This document shows, piece after piece, positions 16,586-24,432 of a stretch of 64,000 bases of DNA. Origin of the DNA: Herbaspirillum sp. GW103 (GTDB lineage: Bacteria; Pseudomonadota; Gammaproteobacteria; Burkholderiales; Burkholderiaceae_D); the NCBI RefSeq assembly GCF_000261365.1, contig NZ_AJVC01000004.1, forward strand, positions 124,001-188,000, read 5' to 3'. The position numbers and the translations under genes were made by a program. The notes under the pieces are model-generated. The model ran no database searches. It was not told the origin of the DNA and saw only the letters and a list, made by a program, of their open reading frames with translations. Each line of letters opens with the position of its first letter. The first letter of the stretch is position 1.

Positions 16586-16904
16586 GGGCGGGAATTTGAG
16601 CGGGAAGATGGACGGGCTTGGATGCCGAACTTTCTGGATATTCACCCACAGCTTTGCCCCTGCGCCGGGCCGCGCCGGGCGCAACCCTTGGCTGCACCGC
16701 CCCAATGCGCGTACAATCCCGGCTCAAGCATGCGGACCACGGTCCGCATTTTTGATTTATGGCGGCCTCCCCATCGCGGCCGCCATGACGTCCCGCCGCC
16801 AGCCGTGGCTTGATGAACCCGTGGTGTCCACGGAGATCCAGGCCAGCCCGCGCGGCCATGCTTCCCGAACTTGCAAGAAGCGATGCCCGCATCGCCCCTG
16901 ACCC
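16586..16904. other. Intergenic region upstream of mutS
   Basis: No gene was seen in these 319 bp. A fair promoter, TTGGCT (16688-16693) with 18 bp to TACAAT (16712-16717), is followed within 13 nt by a hairpin and T-run at 16730-16753. About 150 bp of leader separates that hairpin from the mutS ATG. Confidence 0.55.
16730..16753 (+). terminator. Terminator-like hairpin in the mutS leader
   Basis: ATGCGGACC (16730-16738) pairs perfectly with GGTCCGCAT (16741-16749), followed by five T residues (16749-16753). It lies directly downstream of a promoter-like TACAAT and far upstream of the mutS start, so it may act as an early attenuator. The 2-nt loop means the top pair probably opens. Confidence 0.4.
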
Positions 16905-19586
16905 ATGACCAAAGACCTCGCCGCCCACACACCGATGATGCAGCAGTATCTGCGCATCAAAGCGGACCACCCCAACACGCTGGTGTTCTACCGCATGGGC
17001 GATTTTTACGAACTGTTCTTCGAGGATGCCGAAAAGGCGTCGCGCCTGATGGGCGTGACGCTCACCCAGCGCGGCTCCTCCAACGGCAACCCGATCAAGA
17101 TGGCCGGTGTGCCTTTCCACTCGGTGGAGCAATACCTGGCGCGCCTGATCAAGCTGGGCGAGTCGGTGGCGATCTGCGAACAGATCGGTGACCCGGCCAC
17201 CAGCAAGGGCCCGGTGGAGCGCAAGGTGGTGCGGGTGGTCACGCCCGGCACCCTGACCGACTCTGACCTGCTGCCCGAAAAGGCCGAGCGCTGCCTGCTG
17301 GCCATGCAGCTGCTGCCGGCCAAGTCGCGCAAGCAGATGCAGGTCGGCCTGGCCTGGCTGTCCATGGCCAGCGGTGCGTTGAAGATGATGGAATTCTCGG
17401 TCGACAGCGCCCTGCTCGATGGCCGCGTCAAACAGGAGCTGGAACGCATCTCGGCCGCCGAAGTACTGGTGGCCGATGGCCAGCTGGAGCAGTGTGAGCC
17501 GCTGCTGCCCAACCGTGCCGTGACGGTGCCGGACTGGCATTTCGACCAGCCCAGCAGCGAGAAGGCCCTGCTCGATCAACTGGGCGTGGCCACCCTGCAC
17601 GGCTTCGGCGCCGACGGCCTGGGCCCGGCCATCTGCGCCGCGGGAGCCCTGCTGCGCTATGCGCAATCGACCCAGGGACGCGGCCTGCAGCACGTGCGCA
17701 CGCTCACCGTCGAATCCGAAAATGAATTCATCGGCCTGGACGCCGCCACCCGCCGCAACCTGGAACTGACCGAAACCATCCGTTCGCAGGATGCCAATGC
17801 GCTGGCGCCCACGCTGTTCTCCACGCTGGACCACTGCCGCACCGCCATGGGTTCGCGCCTGCTGCGCCACTGGCTGCATCACGCCCTGCGCGACCAGCAG
17901 GTGGCGCGCGCGCGCCACGCTGCCATCAATGCGCTCATGCGCACCGATGCCTGCTCGGGCCTGTCGGCCACGCTGGCGGCGGTGCCCGATATCGAACGCA
18001 TCACCACCCGCATCGCCCTGCTCTCGGCCCGTCCGCGCGATCTGGCGGGATTGCGCAGCGGTCTGCAGCAACTGGGGTCGCTGCGCGCCTACGTGGAAAT
18101 GTGTGCACGTGACGCCGAAGCCCCGCTGCTGGGCCAGTTGCACGAAGACCTGGCGACGCCCGCGGAATGCCTGGACCTGCTGGAACGCGCCATCATGCTG
18201 GAACCCGCCGCCATGGTGCGCGATGGCGGCGTGATCGCGCGCGGCTATGACGCCGAACTCGACGAACTGCGCGGTCTGTCGGAAAACGCCGGCCAGTACC
18301 TGCTGGAACTGGAGGCACGCGAGCGCGAACGTACCGGCATCGCCAACCTGCGCGTGGAATACAACAAGGTGCATGGCTTCTACATCGAGGTCACCCACGG
18401 CCAGACCGACAAGGTGCCGGAAGACTATCGCCGCCGCCAGACCCTGAAGAATGCCGAGCGCTACATCATTCCCGAACTGAAGGCCTTCGAGGACAAGGCG
18501 CTCTCCGCGCAGGAACGTTCACTGTCACGCGAGAAATTCCTCTACGAACAGTTACTCAATGACATGGGCGTTCATATCGTGCGCCTGCAATCCATCGCCC
18601 ATGCGCTGGCCCAGCTCGACACCCTGGTGGCCCTGGCCGACCATGCCGTGCGCAACAACTGGTGCGCACCGCAACTGGTCGAAGAACCCTGCATCCAGAT
18701 CGACCAAGGTCGCCACCCCGTGGTGGAAAACCAGATCGAGCGCTTCATCGCCAACGACTGCCAGCTGGCCGCCGAACGCAAGCTGCTGCTCATCACCGGT
18801 CCCAACATGGGCGGCAAATCGACCTTCATGCGCCAGGTGGCGCTGATCACGCTGCTGGCCTATGTGGGCAGCTTCGTGCCCGCCACCAGCGCAGTAATCG
18901 GCCCCATCGACCGCATCTTCACCCGCATCGGCGCGGCCGATGACCTGGCCGGGGGGCGTTCCACCTTCATGGTGGAGATGACCGAATCGGCCTCCATCCT
19001 CAACAATGCCACCGAGCATTCGCTGGTGCTCATGGATGAGGTCGGACGCGGTACCTCGACCTTCGACGGCCTGGCCCTGGCCTGGGCGATTGCCCGGCAC
19101 CTGATCGACGTCACCCGCAGCTTCACGCTGTTCGCCACGCACTATTTCGAACTGACGCAGTTGCCCGACCTCCATCCGACGGCGGCCAACGTGCATCTCT
19201 CGGCCGTGGAGCACAAGGACAGCATCGTCTTCCTGCATGCCGTGCAGAGCGGCCCGGCTTCGCAGAGCTACGGCCTGCAGGTGGCACAACTGGCCGGGGT
19301 ACCGGCAGCAGTCATCCGCGCCGCCCGCAAGCACCTCTCGGCACTGGAAAGCCAGTCCATGCAGCCGACGCCGCAGTTCGACCTGTTCAGCACCCCTTCC
19401 TTCATGGATACCACAGTGGAAACTGAAGAAGCGCACGATGAACGCACGCCGCCAGCCACGGTCGAACCTGATCCGCTGGCGCAGGCGCTGTGGCAGTCGC
19501 TGGACGGCATCGACCCCGACGCCCTCACGCCGCGCCAGGCGCTGGATGCGCTCTACCAGCTCAAGGCCCTGCGCCGGGGGCAATGA
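16905..19586 (+). CDS. mutS: DNA mismatch repair ATPase MutS
   Basis: The 893-residue protein recognises base mismatches and small loops and recruits MutL. The N-terminal mismatch-binding domain carries [11 protein letters not shown], which contains the Phe-x-Glu wedge. The connector, lever and clamp domains follow. The C-terminal ABC-type ATPase has the Walker A motif GPNMGGKST (about residues 632-640), the signature region around [11 protein letters not shown] and Walker [17 protein letters not shown]. It closes with a dimerisation region. The length is slightly above E. coli MutS (853). The gene appears monocistronic or leads the short downstream gene 52 bp away. Confidence 0.97.
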   Translation: MTKDLAAHTPMMQQYLRIKADHPNTLVFYRMGDFYELFFEDAEKASRLMGVTLTQRGSSNGNPIKMAGVPFHSVEQYLARLIKLGESVAICEQIGDPATSKGPVERKVVRVVTPGTLTDSDLLPEKAERCLLAMQLLPAKSRKQMQVGLAWLSMASGALKMMEFSVDSALLDGRVKQELERISAAEVLVADGQLEQCEPLLPNRAVTVPDWHFDQPSSEKALLDQLGVATLHGFGADGLGPAICAAGALLRYAQSTQGRGLQHVRTLTVESENEFIGLDAATRRNLELTETIRSQDANALAPTLFSTLDHCRTAMGSRLLRHWLHHALRDQQVARARHAAINALMRTDACSGLSATLAAVPDIERITTRIALLSARPRDLAGLRSGLQQLGSLRAYVEMCARDAEAPLLGQLHEDLATPAECLDLLERAIMLEPAAMVRDGGVIARGYDAELDELRGLSENAGQYLLELEARERERTGIANLRVEYNKVHGFYIEVTHGQTDKVPEDYRRRQTLKNAERYIIPELKAFEDKALSAQERSLSREKFLYEQLLNDMGVHIVRLQSIAHALAQLDTLVALADHAVRNNWCAPQLVEEPCIQIDQGRHPVVENQIERFIANDCQLAAERKLLLITGPNMGGKSTFMRQVALITLLAYVGSFVPATSAVIGPIDRIFTRIGAADDLAGGRSTFMVEMTESASILNNATEHSLVLMDEVGRGTSTFDGLALAWAIARHLIDVTRSFTLFATHYFELTQLPDLHPTAANVHLSAVEHKDSIVFLHAVQSGPASQSYGLQVAQLAGVPAAVIRAARKHLSALESQSMQPTPQFDLFSTPSFMDTTVETEEAHDERTPPATVEPDPLAQALWQSLDGIDPDALTPRQALDALYQLKALRRGQ

Positions 19587-19638
19587 GGACAGCCCCCACC
19601 GCCGCTACCTGCCACCCTTTGACCCGCACAGAGACTGC

Positions 19639-20580
19639 ATGCCGATCCAGCCGCTCCGTCACCTCCTGCTGAGCACCTGCTTGGCGGCAGCCACCCTGCT
19701 GGCTGCCGGTGCGGCCCGCGCCGGCGCGCAGGATTTCGCGTTTGCCGTGATCAACCACGCGGCCGCCGGGGTCAAGGGCGACGGCGGGCTGCGCCAGGCG
19801 CTGGCCGAGACGGATGCCGACAATCTCGCCTTCGTGGTGGTCAATGGCATCAAATCGCCCTCCGAAAGCTGCGACGACGCGCTCTATGCCCAACGGCATG
19901 ACCTGCTCGCCCAGGCGCAGAACGGTATCTTCGTCTCGCTGGCAGGCAGCGACTGGATCACCTGCCGCGACCGCGAAAACCGCTCGGACGCCATCGAGCG
20001 CCTGGCGCGCATGCGCGATATCTTCTACGCTGGCGAATTCTCCCTGGGCGCCAGCCGCCTGCCGATGCTGCGCCAGTCGCTCACGCCCAAATTTCGCAGC
20101 TATGCCGAGAACACCCGCTGGGAAGTCGGCAATGTCCTCTTCGCCACCGTCAACCTGCCGGCGGCCAATAATCATTTCCTGCTCGATGGCGGACGCAACA
20201 ACGAGTTCGAGGACCGTCTCATCGCCAACCGCAACTGGCTGCAGCACCTCTTCGCCTTTGCCGCACTGAAGAAGAGTGCGGCCATCGTCTTCTTCAGCGA
20301 TGGCAATCCCTTCGGGACGCCGCCCAGGCGCTCCTTTTTCCGGACCCAGCGCGACGGCTTTGTCGAGACGCGCAAACTGTTTTCGGAACTGGCGGGCAAG
20401 TTCCGCGGGCGAGTGCTGGTGGTACATGCTCAGGGCGGCAAGAACAAGGCCGCTGCCCACATCCTCTGGAGCGGCAACCTCGGCAGCGTGGGTGTGGGCG
20501 AGCGCTGGCTCAAGGTAGTGGTCGATGAGCACCTGCCGCAACTGTTTGCGGTAGCCGATGCGGATGGAGAACGGCGCTAG
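19639..20580 (+). CDS. Secreted calcineurin-like phosphoesterase-fold protein lacking metal ligands
   Basis: The 313-residue protein has a cleavable-looking signal peptide (hydrophobic stretch to ARAGA, about residue 30). The layout afterwards follows a family of exported metallophosphoesterases. The usual strand-loop signatures are altered: FAVINHAAAG stands where a GDxxY-type motif is expected, VVNGIKSPSESC where an (H)GD-x-KSG motif is expected, and LAGSDWITC where GDNEW-x-DC is expected. Metal-binding Asp, His and Asn residues are therefore missing while the surrounding scaffold (ERLARMRDIFYA) is kept. It is probably catalytically inactive and may bind a ligand instead. ATG 19639 gives the only sensible signal peptide. 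Confidence 0.6.
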   Translation: MPIQPLRHLLLSTCLAAATLLAAGAARAGAQDFAFAVINHAAAGVKGDGGLRQALAETDADNLAFVVVNGIKSPSESCDDALYAQRHDLLAQAQNGIFVSLAGSDWITCRDRENRSDAIERLARMRDIFYAGEFSLGASRLPMLRQSLTPKFRSYAENTRWEVGNVLFATVNLPAANNHFLLDGGRNNEFEDRLIANRNWLQHLFAFAALKKSAAIVFFSDGNPFGTPPRRSFFRTQRDGFVETRKLFSELAGKFRGRVLVVHAQGGKNKAAAHILWSGNLGSVGVGERWLKVVVDEHLPQLFAVADADGERR

Positions 20581-20647
20581 GCGGCCAATACGGGTGAAGA
20601 ACGGCTGGAAAGCGGCTGGAAAACGAGTTTTAACGACTTATATGAAG

Positions 20648-20683
20648 AAAAACGCCCGCAGAGCGCATCTGCGGGCGTTTTTT
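20648..20683. terminator. Bidirectional Rho-independent terminator
   Basis: AACGCCCGCAGA (20651-20662) pairs with TCTGCGGGCGTT (20668-20679), a perfect 12-bp stem. Six T residues follow on plus (20678-20683), and an A-run at 20648-20652 gives the T-run for the minus strand. It can stop both the phosphoesterase-like gene and slyD. Confidence 0.93.
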
Positions 20684-20740
20684 AGTCATCGCCGGAAGGA
20701 ATTTACCGATTTTCGGGACGCCCTCGGCGGCGATGCAGGA

Positions 20741-21283
20741 TCAGTTCAGCGGCTGGCTGCGGAAGTGGTCGCCGGCGTCGCCTTCCTCTTCGTCATCGTG
20801 GTGGTGATGATGGCCATGGGCGCCATGCACGTGGCCGTGGGCCACTTCTTCCTCGGAGGCGGCACGCACTTCGGTCACCGCCAGTTCGAAGCGCAGGGCG
20901 ATGCCGGCCAGCGGATGGTTGCCGTCCAGTACGGCCTTGCCGTCAGCGACTTCGGTGACCGTGAAGATGACCGATTCCTCGCTGTCATCGTCGGGCGAAC
21001 CTTCGAACTGCATGCCCACTTCCAGCGGCTGCGGCAGGCGTTCGACCGGCTCGATCTTGACCAGCTCGGAATCGTATTCGCCGAAGGCATCTTCCGGCTC
21101 GACCTGGATCGTGGTGCTGTAGCCGGTTTCCTTGCCATCCAGTGCTTCTTCGATCTTGGGCAGGGTGTTGTGGTAACCGCCGTGCAGGTAGACCATCGGC
21201 TCGCTGCTTTGCTCGATCAGGTTGTTCTGGGCATCCGACAGCTTGTAGTTGACGGAAACGACGGTATTCTTGGCGATCTTCAT
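20741..21283 (-). CDS. slyD: SlyD-type FKBP peptidyl-prolyl isomerase and metallochaperone
   Basis: The 180-residue cytoplasmic folding helper begins MKIAKNTVVSVNYKLSDAQ, a typical SlyD start. The FKBP core is interrupted by the chaperone insert-in-flap region (about residues 70-125). The C-terminus carries a His-rich tail (HGHVHGAHGHHHHHDD) that should bind Ni2+ or other metals, as in E. coli SlyD, which supplies nickel to hydrogenases. The start at 21283 has an AAAGGA ribosome-binding site; the open frame continues upstream but without family similarity. A -10-like TATAAT (minus strand, 21442-21437) lies about 155 bp upstream. Confidence 0.94.
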   Translation of the reverse strand: MKIAKNTVVSVNYKLSDAQNNLIEQSSEPMVYLHGGYHNTLPKIEEALDGKETGYSTTIQVEPEDAFGEYDSELVKIEPVERLPQPLEVGMQFEGSPDDDSEESVIFTVTEVADGKAVLDGNHPLAGIALRFELAVTEVRAASEEEVAHGHVHGAHGHHHHHDDEEEGDAGDHFRSQPLN

Positions 21284-21436
21284 CGTAAGGGTCCTTTGTA
21301 TCGATAGTGGTGCGGGAGCGGCAGGGCTGCGGTTCATGCGCGCCAGGCACCTGCCACCCGGGTTGGGGCCTAAGAACCATCCCCTTGCCATTCCCGCGAG
21401 GCAAGGACTCTTTCAAAACGGTTTCTCGACCCTGCG

Positions 21437-21442
21437 ATTATA
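21437..21442 (-). promoter_or_regulatory. Candidate -10 box for slyD
   Basis: A perfect TATAAT reads on the minus strand between the divergent slyD and roxA genes. No good -35 box is seen at normal spacing. It would give a leader of about 145 nt. Confidence 0.35.
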
Positions 21443-21493
21443 CCTGCATCAAACTTGGTCGCCGCCAATGGCTTGCTACCGCGCCAGCCCGCC

Positions 21494-21499
21494 TATAAT
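21494..21499 (+). promoter_or_regulatory. TATAAT box 7 nt before the roxA start
   Basis: A perfect -10 hexamer ends 7 nt before ATG 21507 and overlaps another in-frame ATG at 21498. Transcription would begin at about 21506-21507, at the start codon itself, giving a leaderless mRNA. The -35 region is weak (TTGCTA at 21473 with a 15-bp spacer). Confidence 0.55.
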
Positions 21500-21506
21500 G
21501 GCGACC

Positions 21507-22634
21507 ATGAAAAAACTCGATCTGCTCGGCGGCATCACGCCCGCCCAATTCCTGCGTGACTACTGGCACAAGAAGCCGCTCCTGATCCGCAACGCCCTCC
21601 CCGGTTTCACCGCACCGCTGCCGCGCCGCGAACTGTTCGACCTGGCCCGTCGCGAGGAGGTCGAATCGCGCCTCATCACCCACCGCAGCGATGGCTGGGA
21701 CATGCAGCACGGCCCCTTCAACAAGCTGCCGCCCTTGAAGCAGAAAGCCTGGACCCTGCTGGTGCAGGGCGTGAACCTGCATCATCCGGCGGCCGACGCC
21801 CTGCTGCGCCAGTTCCGCTTCCTGCCCGATGCGCGCCTGGATGACCTGATGATCAGCTATGCCACCGATGGCGGTGGCGTCGGTCCGCACTTCGATTCCT
21901 ATGACGTGTTCCTGCTGCAGGCCCACGGCCAGCGCCGCTGGCGCATCAGCGCCCAGGATGACCTGACGCTGGAGGAAGGCGTGCCCCTGAAAATCCTCAG
22001 CCACTTCCAGCCGGAACAGGAATTCGTGCTGGAGCCGGGCGACATGCTCTATCTGCCGCCGCAATATGCCCACGACGGTGTGGCCGTGGGTGAGTGCATG
22101 ACCTATTCGATCGGTTTCCGCGCACCGGCCTATCAAGAACTGGGCGAATCCTTCCTGGAATTCATGATGGATACCATCGACCTGCCCGGCCGCTATGAAG
22201 ATCCGGACCTCAAGGCCAGCGCCAGGCCGGCCGAACTGCCGCTGGACATGGTGGCGCGCATCCGGGATGAACTCAACAAGATCCGCTTCACCGACGACGA
22301 CATCACCATCTTCCTCGGCGAGCACCTGTCGGAGCCCAAACCCAGCGTCTTCTTCGAGGCACCGGCCCAGGAACTGTCCTTTGCTCGCTTTTTCCAGGGG
22401 GCCAAGAAACGCGGCCTGGCCTTGCACCGCAAGACACGCATGCTGTATCGCGGCTCCCACGTCTTCATCAATGGCGAATCCTTCCAGGTCAACCGCGGTG
22501 ACAAGGCCATCCTGGCCCGCCTGGCCGACTCGCGTGTGCTCGACAAAAGCGACTTCGAGCAGGCCTCCGAAGACTTGCTGGAAGCCCTGCATCAATGGCA
22601 TGAAAGCGGCTGGCTCGACATTATTCGAGATTAG
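21507..22634 (+). CDS. roxA: JmjC-type ribosomal oxygenase (50S protein L16 arginine hydroxylase type)
   Basis: The 375-residue protein matches the YcfD/RoxA family of Fe(II)/2-oxoglutarate dioxygenases that hydroxylate ribosomal protein uL16. A cupin/JmjC core spans about residues 90-210, with the HFDSYDVF segment holding the HxD iron ligands and PPQYAHDGV supplying the likely third His. A dimerisation and winged-helix C-terminus follows. The length equals E. coli YcfD (373). No Shine-Dalgarno precedes either ATG 21498 or ATG 21507. The first lies inside the TATAAT box, so 21507 (MKKLDLLGG) is chosen. Confidence 0.88.
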   Translation: MKKLDLLGGITPAQFLRDYWHKKPLLIRNALPGFTAPLPRRELFDLARREEVESRLITHRSDGWDMQHGPFNKLPPLKQKAWTLLVQGVNLHHPAADALLRQFRFLPDARLDDLMISYATDGGGVGPHFDSYDVFLLQAHGQRRWRISAQDDLTLEEGVPLKILSHFQPEQEFVLEPGDMLYLPPQYAHDGVAVGECMTYSIGFRAPAYQELGESFLEFMMDTIDLPGRYEDPDLKASARPAELPLDMVARIRDELNKIRFTDDDITIFLGEHLSEPKPSVFFEAPAQELSFARFFQGAKKRGLALHRKTRMLYRGSHVFINGESFQVNRGDKAILARLADSRVLDKSDFEQASEDLLEALHQWHESGWLDIIRD

Positions 22635-22787
22635 TTAAAAATTATGGTGGCGACTTCTCGAAATTACTTTAGGAAATCCCGGGAAGTGGCTTGCATCAAG
22701 CTTTTGCGGCCGCAGGGAGGGGGATGTAAGTTCTTACAAATTCTTACGAATTCCCGTGGCGACGATGTGATTTCGGAAAAAAATAGC

Positions 22788-22793
22788 TATAAT
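22788..22793 (+). promoter_or_regulatory. Candidate -10 box for the Ala-rich lipoprotein gene
   Basis: Perfect TATAAT in an A-rich context (AAAAAAATAGC before it), 164 bp upstream of the ATG. The matching -35 region is weak. Confidence 0.4.
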
Positions 22794-22903
22794 GATGGGC
22801 TGGAAAGTTTTCGTTGTCAGGCATTGTTTCGGCAGTAAAAAGATACAAGAACCGAAGCTCGACCGTGAGGTCATACCCGCGGCGAAAGCCTCCTAGTAGA
22901 GCG

Positions 22904-22921
22904 ATAATTACCGGTAATTAT
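22904..22921. promoter_or_regulatory. 18-bp perfect palindrome upstream of a lipoprotein gene
   Basis: ATAATTACCGGTAATTAT is fully self-complementary and lies 35 bp before the start codon. It may be an operator or, in the RNA, a stem close to the ribosome-binding site. No matching regulator is encoded nearby. Confidence 0.5.
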
Positions 22922-22956
22922 TCATCGCACAATTTTTAAATACTGAAGGAATATTC

Positions 22957-23232
22957 ATGAAAAAGACTCTGTTGATCGCTTCGTTGTTGGCTGTTGCTCT
23001 GGCTGCTTGCGGCAAGAAGGAAGAAGCTCCGGCACCTGCTGCTGCTCCCGCTGCTGAAGCTCCGGCACCTGCCGCTGCTCCCGCTGCTGAAGCTCCTGCC
23101 GCTGCTGCTCCGGCTGCTGACGCTGCCAAGCCTGCTGACGCTGCCGCTCCGGCCGCTGACGCTGCCAAGCCTGCTGACGCTGCCGCTCCGGCCGCTGATG
23201 CCAAGCCGGCTGAAGCCGCTCCGGCCAAGTAA
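22957..23232 (+). CDS. Small Ala/Pro-rich repeat lipoprotein
   Basis: The 91-residue protein starts with a lipoprotein signal ending in LAAC (Cys20), followed by GKKEE. The rest is nearly only Ala, Pro, Glu, Asp and Lys. The DNA shows true tandem repeats: a 33-bp unit twice from 23023 and 23056 with a partial third at 23089, and an exact 39-bp unit at 23119-23157 and 23158-23196. The mature part looks like an unstructured spacer in the periplasm or at the outer membrane. Its function is unknown. It has its own promoter-like region and strong terminator, so it is probably transcribed alone. Confidence 0.85.
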   Translation: MKKTLLIASLLAVALAACGKKEEAPAPAAAPAAEAPAPAAAPAAEAPAAAAPAADAAKPADAAAPAADAAKPADAAAPAADAKPAEAAPAK

Positions 23233-23250
23233 TCTTCGGATTATCTTCGG

Positions 23251-23280
23251 AAAAAACCGGTCGCAAGACCGGTTTTTTTT
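23251..23280 (+). terminator. Rho-independent terminator after the Ala-rich lipoprotein
   Basis: AAAAAACCGGTC (23251-23262), GCAA tetraloop, GACCGGTTTTTT (23267-23278) and continuing T residues to 23280. Confidence 0.94.
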
Positions 23281-23628
23281 CGTCCGGCGTTTTGTCTCAC
23301 GTACCGCTGGCATCGCGCCCTTCCCTTCACTTTTTCGCCTCAAGAACGCCGCCTCCTTGGTCGACAGGATCCGGCCCTCGTCCGACCGGGCAAGAATCCC
23401 TCAAAACGGCCAGGAAACGCATCGCCACCAGCGTCCCTGCAACCCCCACTGACAATTGACTGACAGCGCCTCCTGAGGCCGGATTTGTGATCGGCGTCAA
23501 AGACACAGACCCGGCAAGGGCGTACAGCGTCCTGCAAGCTGAAGAAAAAGAGAAACAAATTGTTTCTGACGCGCCGCACACAAGAACGAAGCAGCCTGAC
23601 AAAGGACTGACCCACTCGCGTTTGGCAA
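23281..23628. other. Gene-free stretch between convergent genes
   Basis: These 348 bp lie between the lipoprotein terminator and the 3' end of the MBL hydrolase gene. No supported gene, repeat or clear terminator was seen. Confidence 0.6.
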
Positions 23629-24414
23629 TCAGACGTCCAACCAAGAAAACCCTTCTTCCTGGCAGGCAATGCCGATGTCGCCAAAGGTCGTGCCGAGCAC
23701 GCTTTCGATGGCCGCGCGGGCCAGTTCGGGGGTGTTGTTCTGCTGGCTCAGGTGAGCGCCGATGACGCGCTTGAGCCGGCTCTTGTCGAGCAACCGGAGG
23801 ATCTCTGCGCTGGCGTCATTGGCCAGGTGACCGTAGTCGCCGCCGATGCGACGCTTGAGGAAGGCGGGATAGGGCGAGCGGTCCAGCATCTCGCGGTCGT
23901 GATTGCATTCCAGCAGCAGTGCATCGCAGGCGCCAAGCGCCTGCACCAGATGCGCCGTCGGCTGACCGGCATCGGTAAGCACTCCCAGACGGCGATCACC
24001 ATTGCTGGCCACATACTGGATGGGCTCGCGGGCATCGTGCGGAACGGTGTAGGGGGAGAGTTCGAGATCACCGATGGCGATCTTCTGGCCATCGGCGCAG
24101 AACCGCACGTCGACGTCATTGGCCTGCTCGGCCACGGCCTGCCAGGTGCCGTAACTCAACCAGACCGGAATGCGATAGCGCCGGGCAAACTTGAAGACAC
24201 CGCTGACATGGTCCGAATGTTCATGCGTGACCACGATGGCCGCAACCTCGGAGGGATCCAGGCCCAGGCGCAGCATGCGCTTTTCGGCTTCCCGCAAAGT
24301 AAAGCCGCAGTCCAGCATGACCGTGGTCCCCGAGGAGGGACGCTGGTCGCCGGCTGCGGCCGAGATCAGCAGCGCATTGCCTTCGCTGCCGCTACCGAGG
24401 CTCGCGAACTTCAT
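23629..24414 (-). CDS. Metallo-beta-lactamase-fold hydrolase (YycJ/WalJ type)
   Basis: The 261-residue cytoplasmic protein starts MKFASLGSGSEGNALL, characteristic of the YycJ branch of MBL hydrolases, some of which are DNA nucleases. The metal-binding motif THEHSDH (HxHxDH) is at about residues 63-69. Further ligands are suggested by VPHDAREP, the Asp in VLTDAGQP and the His in IGAHLSQQN. It is the last gene of a dapA-bamC operon, 18 bp after bamC. The exact substrate is unknown; nuclease activity is an inference from the family. Confidence 0.85.
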   Translation of the reverse strand: MKFASLGSGSEGNALLISAAAGDQRPSSGTTVMLDCGFTLREAEKRMLRLGLDPSEVAAIVVTHEHSDHVSGVFKFARRYRIPVWLSYGTWQAVAEQANDVDVRFCADGQKIAIGDLELSPYTVPHDAREPIQYVASNGDRRLGVLTDAGQPTAHLVQALGACDALLLECNHDREMLDRSPYPAFLKRRIGGDYGHLANDASAEILRLLDKSRLKRVIGAHLSQQNNTPELARAAIESVLGTTFGDIGIACQEEGFSWLDV

Positions 24415-24432
24415 CTGAGCCCCGGGTCCTGC

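Larger units (their letters stand above)
22635..22956. other. Intergenic region and long leader before the Ala-rich lipoprotein gene
   Basis: No gene is supported in these 322 bp. TATAAT at 22788-22793 is the best -10 box and would give a leader of about 157 nt. The leader contains a small GACC/GGTC hairpin (22861-22872) and an 18-bp perfect palindrome at 22904-22921. A GAAGGAA ribosome-binding site precedes the ATG. Confidence 0.55.

Noticed and set aside
21498-21506. ATG 21498 as start of the roxA-type gene
   Set aside because: It lies within the TATAAT box and would not be on a transcript made from that promoter; family members start at the MKKLDLLGG position.
23487-23765. Plus-strand open frame of 92 codons overlapping the end of the MBL hydrolase gene
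   Set aside because: No start signal or similarity; it overlaps the supported minus-strand gene and has biased composition.
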